NCBI RefSeq assembly: GCF_004210375.1
Contig: NC_134825.1
Location: 744,001-808,000, forward strand
Direction of reading: 5' to 3'
Length of the DNA: 64,000 nt
DNA from: Tachypleus tridentatus
Taxonomy: Eukaryota > Arthropoda > Merostomata > Xiphosura > Limulidae
Under the pieces are notes generated by a model. The model made no database searches and had not been told where the DNA came from. It saw nothing but the letters and a program-made list of their open reading frames with translations. Shown piece by piece: positions 29,266 to 40,229 of the stretch. Each line of letters starts with the position of its first letter. Positions within the stretch are counted from its first letter, which is position 1. The position numbers and the translations under genes are program-made.

Positions 29266-29559
29266 TTTGTTCGTGTGATTGGAATCTAGTGTTAGTCATG
29301 TAGTGAATTTGGATGCCAAATAGATATAGTCGCGCAATAGAAATTTTTGTACTGCCTCTGAAAGTTAAGAGAGTATCTATAGAAGGGGGAGTGAGTAGAT
29401 ATGCAAACTGCTTTTAATCTATTTGTTTGTAAAACAAACAAAACACAAATCATGGGAACAATGGGCTTGTTCTGAAGAGTACTGAAGATGTGTCTAGTAA
29501 TTGTTCTTCATATCAGTATATTAACATTTGTTATCCTGTTTCCTGGATAACAAGCAGTT
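29266..29559. other. Unique spacer
   Basis: AT-rich single-copy sequence with a short AAAC-rich tract near 29435-29450. No gene is recognisable. It lies directly upstream of the candidate core promoter at 29560. Confidence 0.5.
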
Positions 29560-29590
29560 TATATATATAAAACAGCAAAGGCGTCAGTTG
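29560..29590 (+). promoter_or_regulatory. Candidate TATA plus initiator core promoter
   Basis: TATATATAAAA at 29562-29572 is followed by TCAGTT at 29584-29589, the arthropod initiator consensus. The start of the TATA run is about 24-26 bp before the initiator A at 29586, slightly short of the usual 30. No coding exon is recognised downstream on the plus strand, so this may be fortuitous or belong to a non-coding transcript. Confidence 0.25.
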
Positions 29591-29787
29591 TATAGATAAT
29601 TTTTTTCTTTATCGTATTGAGCATTACGATTACAATTGCTGCTATGAAATGAACTAATAGCTAGAGACGCTGACCTTCAGTAATCACTGAACGGTTTGGT
29701 ATGAAGAGATGATAAGATAAAACATGTAGTACCAGTAATGTCACCGTAACTAGCGGTAGTAACCATTGAAAAGTAACTTTTTCCTTT

Positions 29788-29870
29788 AATCACAAAGCTA
29801 CACACCTGTGCTTTGACCATCGTGGGTATCGAAACCCAATTTTTAGCCCTAGACTTAAGGATGAGTCACC
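29788..29870 (-). mobile_element. tRNA-derived SINE fragment, family B
   Basis: A diverged piece on the minus strand. It keeps the box B-like GGTTTCGATACC and the conserved GTGTAGCTTTGTG tail segment also seen at 31994-32117 and 55441-55552. The box A end is badly degraded. Confidence 0.6.
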
Positions 29871-30027
29871 AGTAGTACTATGCTGCTGAAATTTATTCGA
29901 ATTGTGGCAATTTTTTGTTTTTATATTTGTGTCATATATCCACAGTTTATATCCAAAGTTGATCTATCTGCAGTTCATATGAAAGACCATTGTGTTTCAT
30001 ATATCAACAGTTCATGCGGAATTCTTA

Positions 30028-31700
30028 CTTTATATATCCACACCTAATGTCGTAGATGTTTGTTTTATATATCCACACCTAATGTGGTAGATGTTTGTTT
30101 TATATATCCACACCTAATGTGGTAGATGTTTGTTTTATATATCCACACCTAATGTGGTAGATGTTTGTTTTATATATCCACACCTGATGTGGTAGATGTT
30201 TCTTTTATATATCCACACCTGATGTGGTAGATGTTTGTTTTATATATCCACACCTGATGTGGTAGATGTTTCTTTTATATATCCACACCTAATGTGGTAG
30301 ATGTTTGTTTTATATATCCACACCTAATGTGGTAGATGTTTCTTTTATATATCCACACCTAATGTGGTAGATGTTTGTTTTATATATCCACACCTAATGT
30401 GATAGATGTTTGTTTTATATATCCACACCTGATGTGGTAGATGTTTCTTTTATATATCCACACCTAATGTGGTAGATGTTTGTTTTATATATCCACACCT
30501 AATGTGATAGATGTTTGTTTTATATATCCACATCTAATGTGGTAGATGTTTGTTTTATATATTCACACCTAATGTGGTAGATGTTTGTTTTATATATTCA
30601 CACCTAATGTGGTAGATGTTTGTTTTATATATCCACACCTGATGTGGTAGATGTTTGTTTTATATATCCACACCTAATGTGGTAGATGTTTGTTTTATAT
30701 ATTCACACCTAATGTGGTAGATGTTTGTTTTATATATCCACACCTAATGTGGTAGATATTTGTTTTATATATCCGCACCTAATGTGGTAGATGTTTGTTT
30801 TATATATCCACACCTAATGTGGTAGATGTTTGTTTTATATATTCACACCTAATGTGGTAGATGTTTGTTTTATATATTCACACCTAATGTGGTAGATGAT
30901 TGTTTTATATATCCACACCTAATGTGGAAGATGTTTGTTTTATATATCCACACCTAATGTGGTAGATGTTTGTTTTATATATTCACACCTAATGTGGTAG
31001 ATGTTTGTGTTATATATCCACACCTAATGTGGTAGATGTTTGTTTTATATATTCACACCTAATGTGGTAGATGTTTGTTTTATATATTCACACCTAATGT
31101 GGTAGATGTTTGTTTTATATATCCACACCTAATGTGGTAGATGTTTGTTTTATATATCCACACCTAATGTGGTAGATGTTTGTTTTATATATTTACACCT
31201 AATGTGGTAGATGATTGTTTTATATATCCACACCTAATGTGGTAGATGATTGTTTTATATATCCACACCTAATGTGGTAGATGTTTGTTTTATATATCCA
31301 CACCTGATGTGGTAGATGTTTGTTTTATATATTCACACCTAATGTGGTGGATGTTTGTTTTATATATCCACACCTAATGTTGTAGAAGTTTGTTTTATAT
31401 ATCCACACCTAATGTGGTAGATGTTTGTTTTAGATATCTACACCTAATGTGGTAGATGTTTGTTTTATATATCCACACCTAATGTGGTAGATGTTTGGTT
31501 TATATATCCACACCTAATGTGGTAGATGTTTGTTTTATATATTCACACCTAATGTGGTAGATGTTTGTTTTATATATCCACACCTAATGTGGTAGATGTT
31601 TGTTTTAGATATCCACACCTAATGTGGTAGATGTTTGTTTTATATATTCACACCTAATGTGGTAGATGTTTGTTTTATATATCCACAACTCATGTGGTAA
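30028..31700. repeat. 36-bp minisatellite, homogenised core, about 46 units
   Basis: Regular 36-bp units containing TTTATATATCCACACCTAAT and then GTGGTAGATGTTTG. Variation is mostly single substitutions (CCTGATG, ATTCACACC, GATTG). The pyrimidine-rich half matches position by position the degenerate units in the flanks (TATATATCTACAGTTCATGT), so this is the recently amplified centre of a larger 36-bp family. Confidence 0.97.
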
Positions 31701-31993
31701 ACTTTTTTTTTTATTTCTATACAGTTTATGTGGTAGAATTTGCTTTTATCTATCCATAGCTCAATTTATGTGGGAGTCATATAATATATATTTATATTGA
31801 TAACACTTGTAATAAGCGTTTGTTTCGTACATACATAGACTAATTATAGGAGACTGAATATTATATACAAAGTCTTAAAGTGGTAGACGTGTTCTACATT
31901 TTCTTTACTTGGCATGAAAATGTATGCTCTATATATTCATTTTTCACGTTAGGGATGTCTGTTTTTCATATATTCAATCTAACCCTGAGTTGT

Positions 31994-32117
31994 TTTCAAT
32001 TACTCACAAAGGTACACAATGGGCTATCTATGCTCTGCCTACCACGGGTATAGAAACCTGATTTTTAGCGTTGTAAATCCGCAGACATACCGCTGAGCCA
32101 CTGGGGGGGGGGGGGGC
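31994..32117 (-). mobile_element. tRNA-derived SINE, family B, near full-length
   Basis: Read on the minus strand it begins in a 14-base C run (the G run at 32103-32116). It then shows the box A-like TGGCTCAGCGGTA and a degraded box B, followed by the tail segment CATTGTGTACC. The same element is clearer at 55441-55552. It sits inside diverged 36-bp repeats. Confidence 0.75.
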
Positions 32118-33055
32118 TAACCCTGAGTGCATGTATATATCTAATCTAATCTGGAGTTTATATAAGAAACGTATATTTCGTATACCCAGTCTAATATAGA
32201 GTTGATGAAGGAGATATATATATATATATATATATCCAGTCTATTCTAGAGTTAATGCAAGAAATATGTGTTTTATACATAGAGTATAATTTGGAGTTTA
32301 TATAAGAGACGTACGTTTCATATATCCTGTCTAATGTACAGTTCATGTGACAAACGTGTCTTGCATATATGTTGTATAATCTGAAGTTTATGCAAGAGAT
32401 TTGTGTTTCATACATCCAGTCTAGGGTTCATATAAAGGATGTGTGTTTATATATCTAAAGTTTATGTAAGAGATTTGTGTTTCATACATACAGTCTAGGG
32501 TTCATATAAAGGATGTGTGTTTATATATCTAGAGTTTATGTAAGAGATTTGTGTTTCATACATCCAGTCTAGAGTTCATATGAGTGAGTGTGTTTATATA
32601 TCTAGAGTTTATGTAAGATATTTGTGTTTCATACATCCAGTCTAGGGTTCATATAAAGGATGTGTGTTTATATATCTAGTAGCCTAGAGTTATTGCGAGA
32701 TACATGTGATTTATATTTCCAGTCTACTCTAGTGTTCATGTGAATGTTTTTATATACGGTTCAATCTAAAGTTCATGTGACAGTTTTTATATACGGTCCA
32801 ATCTAAAGTTCATGTGACAGTTTTTATACACAGTCCAATCTAAAGTTCATGTGACAGATTTCGTACAGGTCCAATCTAAATTTAATATAAAAGGCGCTCA
32901 TTTTATATATGCAGTAATGTAGAATACATTTACGAGACTATGTTTTTTGTACCCAGTAATCTATATTTCACGTAAAATACATTTGTTATATATGTACACA
33001 GTTCACGTAAGAGATATTTGTTACATATATATCTACAATTCATTCAAGGGATATT

Positions 33056-33091
<36 letters not shown>

Positions 33092-35469
33092 CATGTGAGA
33101 GACGTTTGATTTTTATAAATCTACATTTTATGTAAGAAAAAATGTCATATATATGTATCTAAATTCATGTAAGAGACATTTGTTATATAATTATATACAG
33201 CTCATGTAAGAGATATTTGTTATGTATATGTCTACAGTTCACGTGAAGACATTTGTTATATATATATACAGCTCATGTAAGAGACATTTGTTATATAATT
33301 ATATACAGCTCATGTAAGAGACATTTGTTATATAATTATATACAGCTCATGTAAGAGAGATTTGTTATGTATATGTTTACAGTTCACGTGAAGACATTTG
33401 CTATATATATATACAGTTCATGTAAGAGATATTTGTTATATAATTATATACAGCTCATGTAAGAGAGATTTGTTATGTATATGTTTACAGTTCACGTAGA
33501 GACATTTGTTATATAATTATATACAGCTCATGTAAGAGACATTTGTTTTATATATCTACTGTTAACGTAAGAGACATTTGTTATATATATCTACACTTCA
33601 TGTAAAAAACATTTGTTATATACATATTTACAGTTCATGTAAGAGACGTTTGTTTCATATATATATATATCTACAGTTTATGTAAGATACGTTTGTTTTG
33701 TATATATATATATATATATCTTCATGTCATGTAAGAGACGTTTGTTTTATATATATCTACAGCTGATGTAAGAGTCATTTGTTATATATATATATGCCTA
33801 AAGTTAATGTAAGAGACATTTGTTTTATATGTATATATAAAACAATATATATATATATATCTAGTTTATGTAAGAGACATTTCTCTTATATATACATCTA
33901 CAGTTCATGTAAGAAACATTTCTCTTATATATACATCTACAGTTCAAGTAAGATTTATTATATCTACAGTTCATATAAGGAACATTAGTTATATATCTAC
34001 AGATCATGCAAGAGACGTTTATCATATATATATGTATCTGCTGTTCAGGTGAGACACATTTGTTATGTATATATTTACAGTTCATGTGGAGCTATTTGTC
34101 ATAAACATATCTACAGTTCACGTAAGAGACATTTGTTATATATATATCTGCAGTTCATGGAAGAAGCATTTGTTATAAATGTATATACTGTTCATCTGAG
34201 AGACGTGTTATATATATCTACAGCTTACCTAAGAGACATTTCTTATATCTGCGCTTCATATTGATACTTCTGTTACATATATATCTGCATTTCATGCAAT
34301 TGACATTTGTCCTATATACATCTACAGTTGATGGAAAAGACGTTTGTTTTATATATCTACAGTTCATGTAAAATAATTTGTTTCCTGAATATCTACACTT
34401 GATGTAAGATACTTTTGTTATAATTATATTTATGGTTCATGTAAGATACTTTTGTTAAATGTAAATCTACAGTTCATGTAAGAGACATTCGTCATACGTA
34501 TATCTATAGCTCGTGTAAGAGGCATTTTATATATATATATATATTACAGTTCATGTAAGATACATTCGTTATATATATGTAAAGTTTATGTAATAAACAT
34601 TTGTTATATATGTATCTACAGTTCATATGAGAGACATTTGTTATATATGTATCTACAGTTCATATGAGAGACATTCGTTATATATATCTTCAGCTCATGT
34701 AAGAGACATTTCTTGTATATATATGTACATGTTATGTAAGAGACTTTTGTTTTCTATATATATATATACAGTTCAAGTGAAATGCATTTGTTATATATAT
34801 GTGCACAGATCATATAAAACATTTATATCCACAGTTAAAGTATGATACATTTCTTATATTTATTTATCTAGAGTTCATGTAAGAGACGTTTCTCTTATAT
34901 ATCTACAGTTGAGATTTGTTACATCTGTAGTTCATGTAAGAGACATTTGTCATATATATATATATATCTACAGTTCATGTAAGAGACATTTGTCATATAT
35001 ATATATATATCTACAGTTCATGTAAGAGGCATTTGTTATATCTACAGTTCATGTAAGAGATGTTTGTTATATCTTACTTAAACTGTATATATATATATAC
35101 ATATATACAGTTCATATGAGATACATTTGTTATATATATATTTATACAGTTTAAGTAAGATACATTTATATATATATCTACTGTTCGTGTAAGAGGCATT
35201 TGTTATATATATCTATAATTCATGTTAAAGACATTTGTTGTATATGTATCTAGATTTCATACAAGAGACGTTTTTAATATATATCTACAGTTCATGTAAG
35301 AAACGTTTTTAATATATATCTACAGTTCATGTAAGAAACGTTGTTATTATATATCGACAGTTCATGTAAGATAAATTTGTTATATGTATATGTAGATCTA
35401 CAGTTCATTTAAGAGACATTTGTTATATATACATATACACAGTTCATGCAAAAACATTTGTTATATATG
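32118..35469. repeat. Diverged 36-bp repeat domain with TA microsatellites
   Basis: Degenerate units of about 34-40 bp around TCTACAGTTCATGTAAGAGA followed by CATTTGTTATATATAT. Length differences come mainly from the (TA)n tract in each unit, for example 32215-32234 and 33061-33088. Apparent open frames rich in Y, I and S are translations of (TA)n and are not genes. Confidence 0.92.
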
Positions 35470-35511
35470 TAAAAATGTCTGGTGTGGATAAAAAAAGCAC
35501 TGTGTAGAAAA

Positions 35512-35544
35512 GCCAACAACGTCTTCGGTCATCGTCAGGTTCAC
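35512..35544 (-). ncRNA. Damaged hammerhead ribozyme motif
   Basis: Same motif as at 36765-36806 but with about 9 nt missing, which removes the 3' arm of stem II and the invariant GAAA. The CUGACGA core half and the CGUUG cleavage-site region remain. It should be inactive. Confidence 0.6.
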
Positions 35545-35779
35545 AAAGAAAAAAAGAGGTAAGTGGCCATTATTGACCACATGTTTGAAGGGGGTTGAGT
35601 AACTGAGTGTAGGAATGTAGAGGACGTGCTTGATGTTGGATTATATTTATTAATATAGGTATAAAGGCGTTCCTTTATATTGGTTTATTTTGGGCTTGAG
35701 TTGTTGTATAAGTAAGGCTTTAATTTTGCGTTTGTTTATGTTTGTTTCTTTATTTAGTATTTAAGTGTTTTCTATGGTT

Positions 35780-36730
35780 ATGTTGTGTTTATTTGCCTTG
35801 CAGTGTTCGAAAACGTGTGAAGGTGACTTTTATGTTCTTTGAATCTGGTTTCCATTTTTCTACTTGTTTCTCCAATATAGAAGTCGTGGCAGTTATCACA
35901 TTGTATTTTATAAATAATGTGTTGTGGTGTTTGTCAGTGTAGTTTTTACATAGTATAGACTTCAGTTTTGTGTCTGGTTTTTGAATAAATTTGGTATTAA
36001 CTGGAATGTCATATTTTATTACTATTTTTTGCCAAATGTTGGTTATTTGTTTGCTGATGTCAGGAATATATGGTATACAGCAGTATATGGTTTCGTGGGT
36101 TTTTGATTCGTGACATATATTTACTTTAGTTGGTTGATTTTGCTTTCTGTCTAGGTATGTGCGTATAATGTTTTCTACGGTTTGTGGAGGAAACTTATTG
36201 ATGTTGATGAAGTACTGTTTTAATTTGTCTAATTGTTTTGTTTCATGTGCTGAGTCCCAAGGAATGTATAGTCCAGTATGGGTGATTTTTTGGTGGATTT
36301 CTGTTTTAAATTGTGTGCCAGTTCTTGTAATTTTGAGGTTAAGAAATGATACTTGATTGCTTTCTTCCTCTTCACATGTGAAGTTAATGTTGGAATGTAT
36401 AGAGTTAATGTGATTGAAAAAATTAAGTATGTGTTCTGTAGATGTGAATCGTGCAATTGTGTCATCTATATATCTGCACCAACATAATGGTGGATGTAAT
36501 GCTGTGTTAATTGCTTGTGTTTCAACTTGTGTCATAAAAATATTGGCTAGAACTGGTGATACTGGGTTGTCAATACTTAGGCCATTTGTTTGTGTATAGT
36601 TGTGGTTGTTAAACATGAAGTTTGTCTTCATCATGGTGAATTCTATGAAGGTTGCTAACTGATTGCTAGGAATGTCTATTGATGGGTTAGGGTCTCGGTT
36701 ATAGAGTTCTAAGGCTATCTTATACAACAA
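35780..36730 (-). pseudogene. Penelope-like RT/GIY-YIG polyprotein, truncated and frameshifted
   Basis: The readable frame gives the back half of a Penelope-type reverse transcriptase. First comes a motif B region with GLSIDNPVSPVLANIFM, where related elements have MGSP or MGNS, so the conserved MG is lost. Next is the catalytic RYIDD (motif C, near 36455-36470), then FLNLKI and the Penelope-typical THTGLY segment. The RT half with motif A is absent. A frameshift near 35925 moves the downstream CDNCHDFYIGET segment (the GIY-YIG nuclease signature) into another frame. Compared with copy 2, about 87 bp are deleted between HETKQ and LDKLKQY. It is non-functional. The original protein would copy RNA at a nicked chromosomal target. 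Confidence 0.88.
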
Positions 36731-36764
36731 CTCAAGCCCAAATTAAACCTCTTTTTTTTTCTTT

Positions 36765-36806
36765 GTGAACCTGACGATGACCGAAGAAGGTCGAAACGTT
36801 GTTTGC
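36765..36806 (+). ncRNA. Hammerhead ribozyme motif, type I, Penelope pseudo-LTR
   Basis: All invariant parts are present in order. Helix I is GUGAAC pairing with GUUUGC. The core is CUGACGA, followed by one extra U. Stem II is GACC-GAAGAA-GGUC. Then come GAAA and a helix III reduced to the palindrome ACGU with no loop. The predicted cut follows GUU (H17 = U), just before GUUUGC. Loopless helix III suggests activity as a dimer, as described for other Penelope-like hammerheads. An extra nucleotide after A9 is tolerated in at least one viroid hammerhead. Activity is inferred, not shown. Confidence 0.75.
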
Positions 36807-36845
36807 TCCTCTACATAAAAAAAAGATTCAATCCATACCAGCCGT

Positions 36846-38197
36846 TTTTACATATATAATTTTATCTACAAGTGGGTTTTCTCGTCTTTACGGATTATTT
36901 GTTATATATATATTTACAATTCATGTGAGAGTTATTTGTAATATATATAAAATTATCTACAGTTGATGTAGGGGACGTTTCGCTTATATACAGTTCATGT
37001 AAATGACATTTGTTATATCTACAGTTCATGTAGAGACATTTGTTTTACATATATATATATACCTACGGTTCATGTTAGAGACATTTGTCATGTATATATC
37101 TTCCGTTTCTGAAGGGGACATTTGTTACATATATATGCATTTGTTATATCTACAGTTCATGTAAAGACATTTGTCATATATATATATCTATTGTTCATGT
37201 AAGAGACGTTTGTCATATGTATATCTTCCGTTTTTGAAAGGGACATTTGTTAGATATATATAGAGAGTGTTCAAGTCAGTTATATTTGTTGTATATAAAT
37301 ATATTTACAGTTCTTGTAAGAGTGATTTATATATATATATATATATATATGTATACTGTCACATGCATATATCTACAGCTCATGGAATAGACGTTTCTCT
37401 TATATATATGTCTACTATTCATGTAAGAGACATTTGTCTTATATATATGTCTACAGTTCATGTAGAAATTTTTTATATATATCTACAGTTCATGTGAGAG
37501 ACATGCCATATATATATATATATATCTACAGTTCATGTGAGAGACATGCCATATATATATATATCTACATTTCATGTAAGAGACATTTGTTATATATCTA
37601 CAGTTCATATAAGAAACGTTTGTGATATATATATCTGCAGTTCAAGTATTAGACATTTGTCATATATGTGTCTACAGGTCTTATAAGTCATTATTATATG
37701 TATATCTACAGCTCATGTTCACATAAGACACATTTGTTATATCTACTGTTCATGTAGGTACGTTTGTTATATATCTACAATTTATGTAAGAGTCGTTTGT
37801 TATATATATATAACAGTTCTTGTGAGGGACATTTGTGATATATATATATATATATATAGATCAGGTAGGAGACGTTTGTTATATATATATATATATACTG
37901 TTTATATGCGCGATGTTTCTTATATATATATGTATATCTACAGTTCACGTAAGAGTGATTTGTTATATTTATATATCTACAGTTCATGTAAGAGACGATT
38001 CTCTTATATATATGCCTACACTTCAGGTAAGAGTCATTTCTTATACATATATATTACAGTTCATGTAAGAGACGATTCTCTTATATATATGCCTACACTT
38101 CAGGTAAGAGTCATTTCTTATACATATATATTACAGTTCATGTAAGATACATTTGTGATATATATCTACAGTTGACGTACGACATTTATTATATATA
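36846..38197. repeat. Diverged 36-bp repeat domain, continued
   Basis: Continuation of the CTACAGTTCATGTAAGAGAC family between the Penelope-like element and the Tc1 element. A local tandem duplication of about 72 bp is visible at 38000-38140 (AAGAGACGATTCTCTTATAT twice). Confidence 0.92.
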
Positions 38198-38410
38198 CAC
38201 CGCTGGCCAAAATCTTAGGCCAATGAACATAAAGAAAAAATATGCTTTTTGCGTTGTTAGACTCAACCACTAATTTGAGTAGAGCCTCGATAGATGAAAA
38301 TAAGAAATGGGGAAAAAATTAAAAAAGTTTCTAGCATTTAATAGGGAAAATGTGAATACTGTGAAATTAGTCTAAATACTAGCTGGTCAAAAGCTTGAAA
38401 CCATACAGAA
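38198..38410 (+). repeat. Tc1 element left inverted repeat
   Basis: About 210 bp matching the complement of 39524-39737 along its length, with small indels. It contains the outer and inner direct-repeat sites. Confidence 0.9.
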
Positions 38411-38518
38411 ACGAAGCGTTAATCGGTAAACACGTAACGAAATTTAGTAATTTGTGTTCAAGCATTGGTGTTGTCAATATCTCCCACTGACATCTCCTGT
38501 GTTACATTGGGTAACAAC

Positions 38519-39473
38519 ATGGCAAGGGCTAAAAAGTTGACAGAGTCTGAACGTGGCAGAATTGTCGAGCTGCAAAAGCAAAGTCTCTCTCAACGTACCA
38601 TCACTAGTGAGACTGAGCAGAGTAAAACTGCTGTTGTAAATTCTTAAAAGACTCTGACGGATACAGAACAAGAATTTCAAGTGGTCGGCCCAAGAAAATT
38701 TCACCGGCGTTGAGCAGGAGGATTCGACGATCGTCAAACCAGATTAAGGCCCTTACGGACGCAGAATGGAGCTCAACAACAATAAGACGGCATCTACGAG
38801 AGAAAGGCTTTAAAAACTGTAAACGTCTTCAAAGGTCACGCCTCCTACCACACCACGAAACAGCTCGGTTAAACTTTGCTGAGAAGCACCAAACACGGGA
38901 CGTAGAAGAGTGGAAGAAGGTTTTGTTCCCTGATGAGAAAAAAATTAACTTGGATGGTCCAGACGGCTTCCAACGTTACTGACACGACAAGGATATCCCA
39001 CCAGAGATATTTTTTACACGATACAGTGAAGGAGGTTCATCATAATCTGGGTTGATTTCTCCTTCCGTGGAACAATGGAGCATCAGGTTATACAGGGGCG
39101 TCAAACAGTAGCTGGCTACATTGACATGTTGGAAAGAGCATCCTTATTGACTGAAGGCCCTCGCTTTTGTGGAAATGATTAGATCTTTTAACAGGACAAC
39201 GCTGCAATCCACAATGCCCGCAGAACAAAGGACTGTTTCATGGCGAATAACGTGATTCTTTTGGACCATCCAGCGTGTTCGCCCGAACTGAAACCCATTG
39301 AAAATGTTTGGGAAGTCTATAGAAATGGACGTCGATTTCAAACAGTGCATGATCTTCGTGAAGTCATCTTCACCACTTGAAATAACATTCCAGCCAGCCT
39401 TCCGCAAACGCTTATATCGACCATACCAAAGTGAATGTTTGATGTTATTCGCAATGACAACCGTGCAATTCAC
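38519..39473 (+). pseudogene. Tc1-type DD34E transposase, multiply broken
   Basis: Begins at the ATG at 38519 (MARAKKLTESERG, the start of the helix-turn-helix domain) and meets a stop near 38645. The frame shifts, and from about 38690 reads GRPKKI (the AT-hook-like GRPR position) and then SRRIRRSS. The first catalytic Asp is in [13 protein letters not shown] near 38930-38965. A TGA follows where Tc1 proteins have Trp (YWHD). The second Asp lies in QDNAAIHN near 39195-39220 and the Glu in PELKPIENVW near 39282-39312. Thirty-four residues separate this Asp and Glu, so the triad is DD34E. At least three frame changes or stops make it inactive. The encoded enzyme would have cut and pasted the element at TA sites. 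Confidence 0.92.
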
Positions 39474-39523
39474 TACTGATACCTCTTGTTGGGCATTTCC
39501 TACCCTGTTTAGGACTTCTTTTT

Positions 39524-39737
39524 GGTATGGTCTTAAGCTTTTGACCAGCTAGTATTTAGGGTAATTTCATAGGGTTCACATTTTCCCTATTAAATGCTAT
39601 AAAAGTTTTTATTTTTATTTTACCTTTTCTTATTTTCATCTTTCAAAGCTCTATTCAAATAAGTGGTTGAGTCTTACAACGCAAAAAGCATATTTTTTTC
39701 TTTATGTTCATTGGCCTTAAGATTTTGGCCTGCAGTG
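39524..39737 (-). repeat. Tc1 element right inverted repeat
   Basis: Complement of the left arm. The inner site is at 39535-39550 and the outer site at 39719-39734, ending in GCAGTG next to the TA duplication. Confidence 0.9.
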
Positions 39738-39739
39738 TA

Positions 39740-40193
39740 TCTTACATGAACTGTACATATTTACAGTTCATGTAGAGACATTTGTTATGTGTATACCTAC
39801 AGTTCACGTAGAGACATTTGTTTTATATATACCTGCAGTTCTTGGAACGGAATTTGCTATATATATGTATATAATATAGTTCAAGTAAGACACATTTCTT
39901 ATATATATATTTACAATTCATGTAAGAGAGAGTTATTACATATCTACGTTTTATGTATGAGACGTTTGTTTTATATATATCGACAGTTCATAAAAGAGAC
40001 ATTTGTTTTATATATATTTACAGTTGAAGTAAAAGGTTTATTACGTGTATATCTTACGTTAATGTTAGAGGCATTTGTTATATCAGCAGTTTATGTATCG
40101 ACATTTGATATACATATGTATATATATATATCTACAGTTCCTATAAGTGACATTTGTTTTGTATATATATCTGCAGTGTATGTAAGAGACGTT

Positions 40194-40229
<36 letters not shown>

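Larger units (their letters stand above)
35470..36845 (-). mobile_element. Penelope-like retroelement, copy 1, with inverted tail
   Basis: The sense strand is minus. A 5'-truncated reverse transcriptase (36730 downward) is followed by a GIY-YIG endonuclease remnant near 35830-35915, then a 3' pseudo-LTR carrying a damaged hammerhead motif at 35512-35544. On the other side, 36722-36845 repeats the element's own 3' end in inverted orientation, including an intact hammerhead motif on the plus strand. Both ends share the sequence that reads AAAACGG towards the flank. Inverted partial copies at the 5' end and hammerhead-bearing pseudo-LTRs are known for Penelope-like elements. It is inserted in diverged 36-bp repeats. 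Confidence 0.9.
38198..39737 (+). mobile_element. Tc1-family DNA transposon with long IR/DR termini, degenerate
   Basis: A 1540-bp element flanked by TA target duplications (38196-38197 and 39738-39739). Terminal inverted repeats of about 210 bp run from 38198-38410 and 39524-39737. They start CACCGCTGGCCAAAATCTTA on the left and the near-identical complement on the right. Each arm holds two transposase-binding-like repeats about 180 bp apart: outer GCTGGCCAAAATCTT (38202, 39719) and inner AGCTGGTCAAAAGCTT (38381, 39535). This is the IR/DR arrangement of some Tc1 elements. The internal transposase gene is broken. Confidence 0.95.

Noticed and set aside
35742..35942. Plus-strand frames opposite the Penelope-like RT copies
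   Set aside because: Shadows of the minus-strand RT, whose catalytic motifs are clear.
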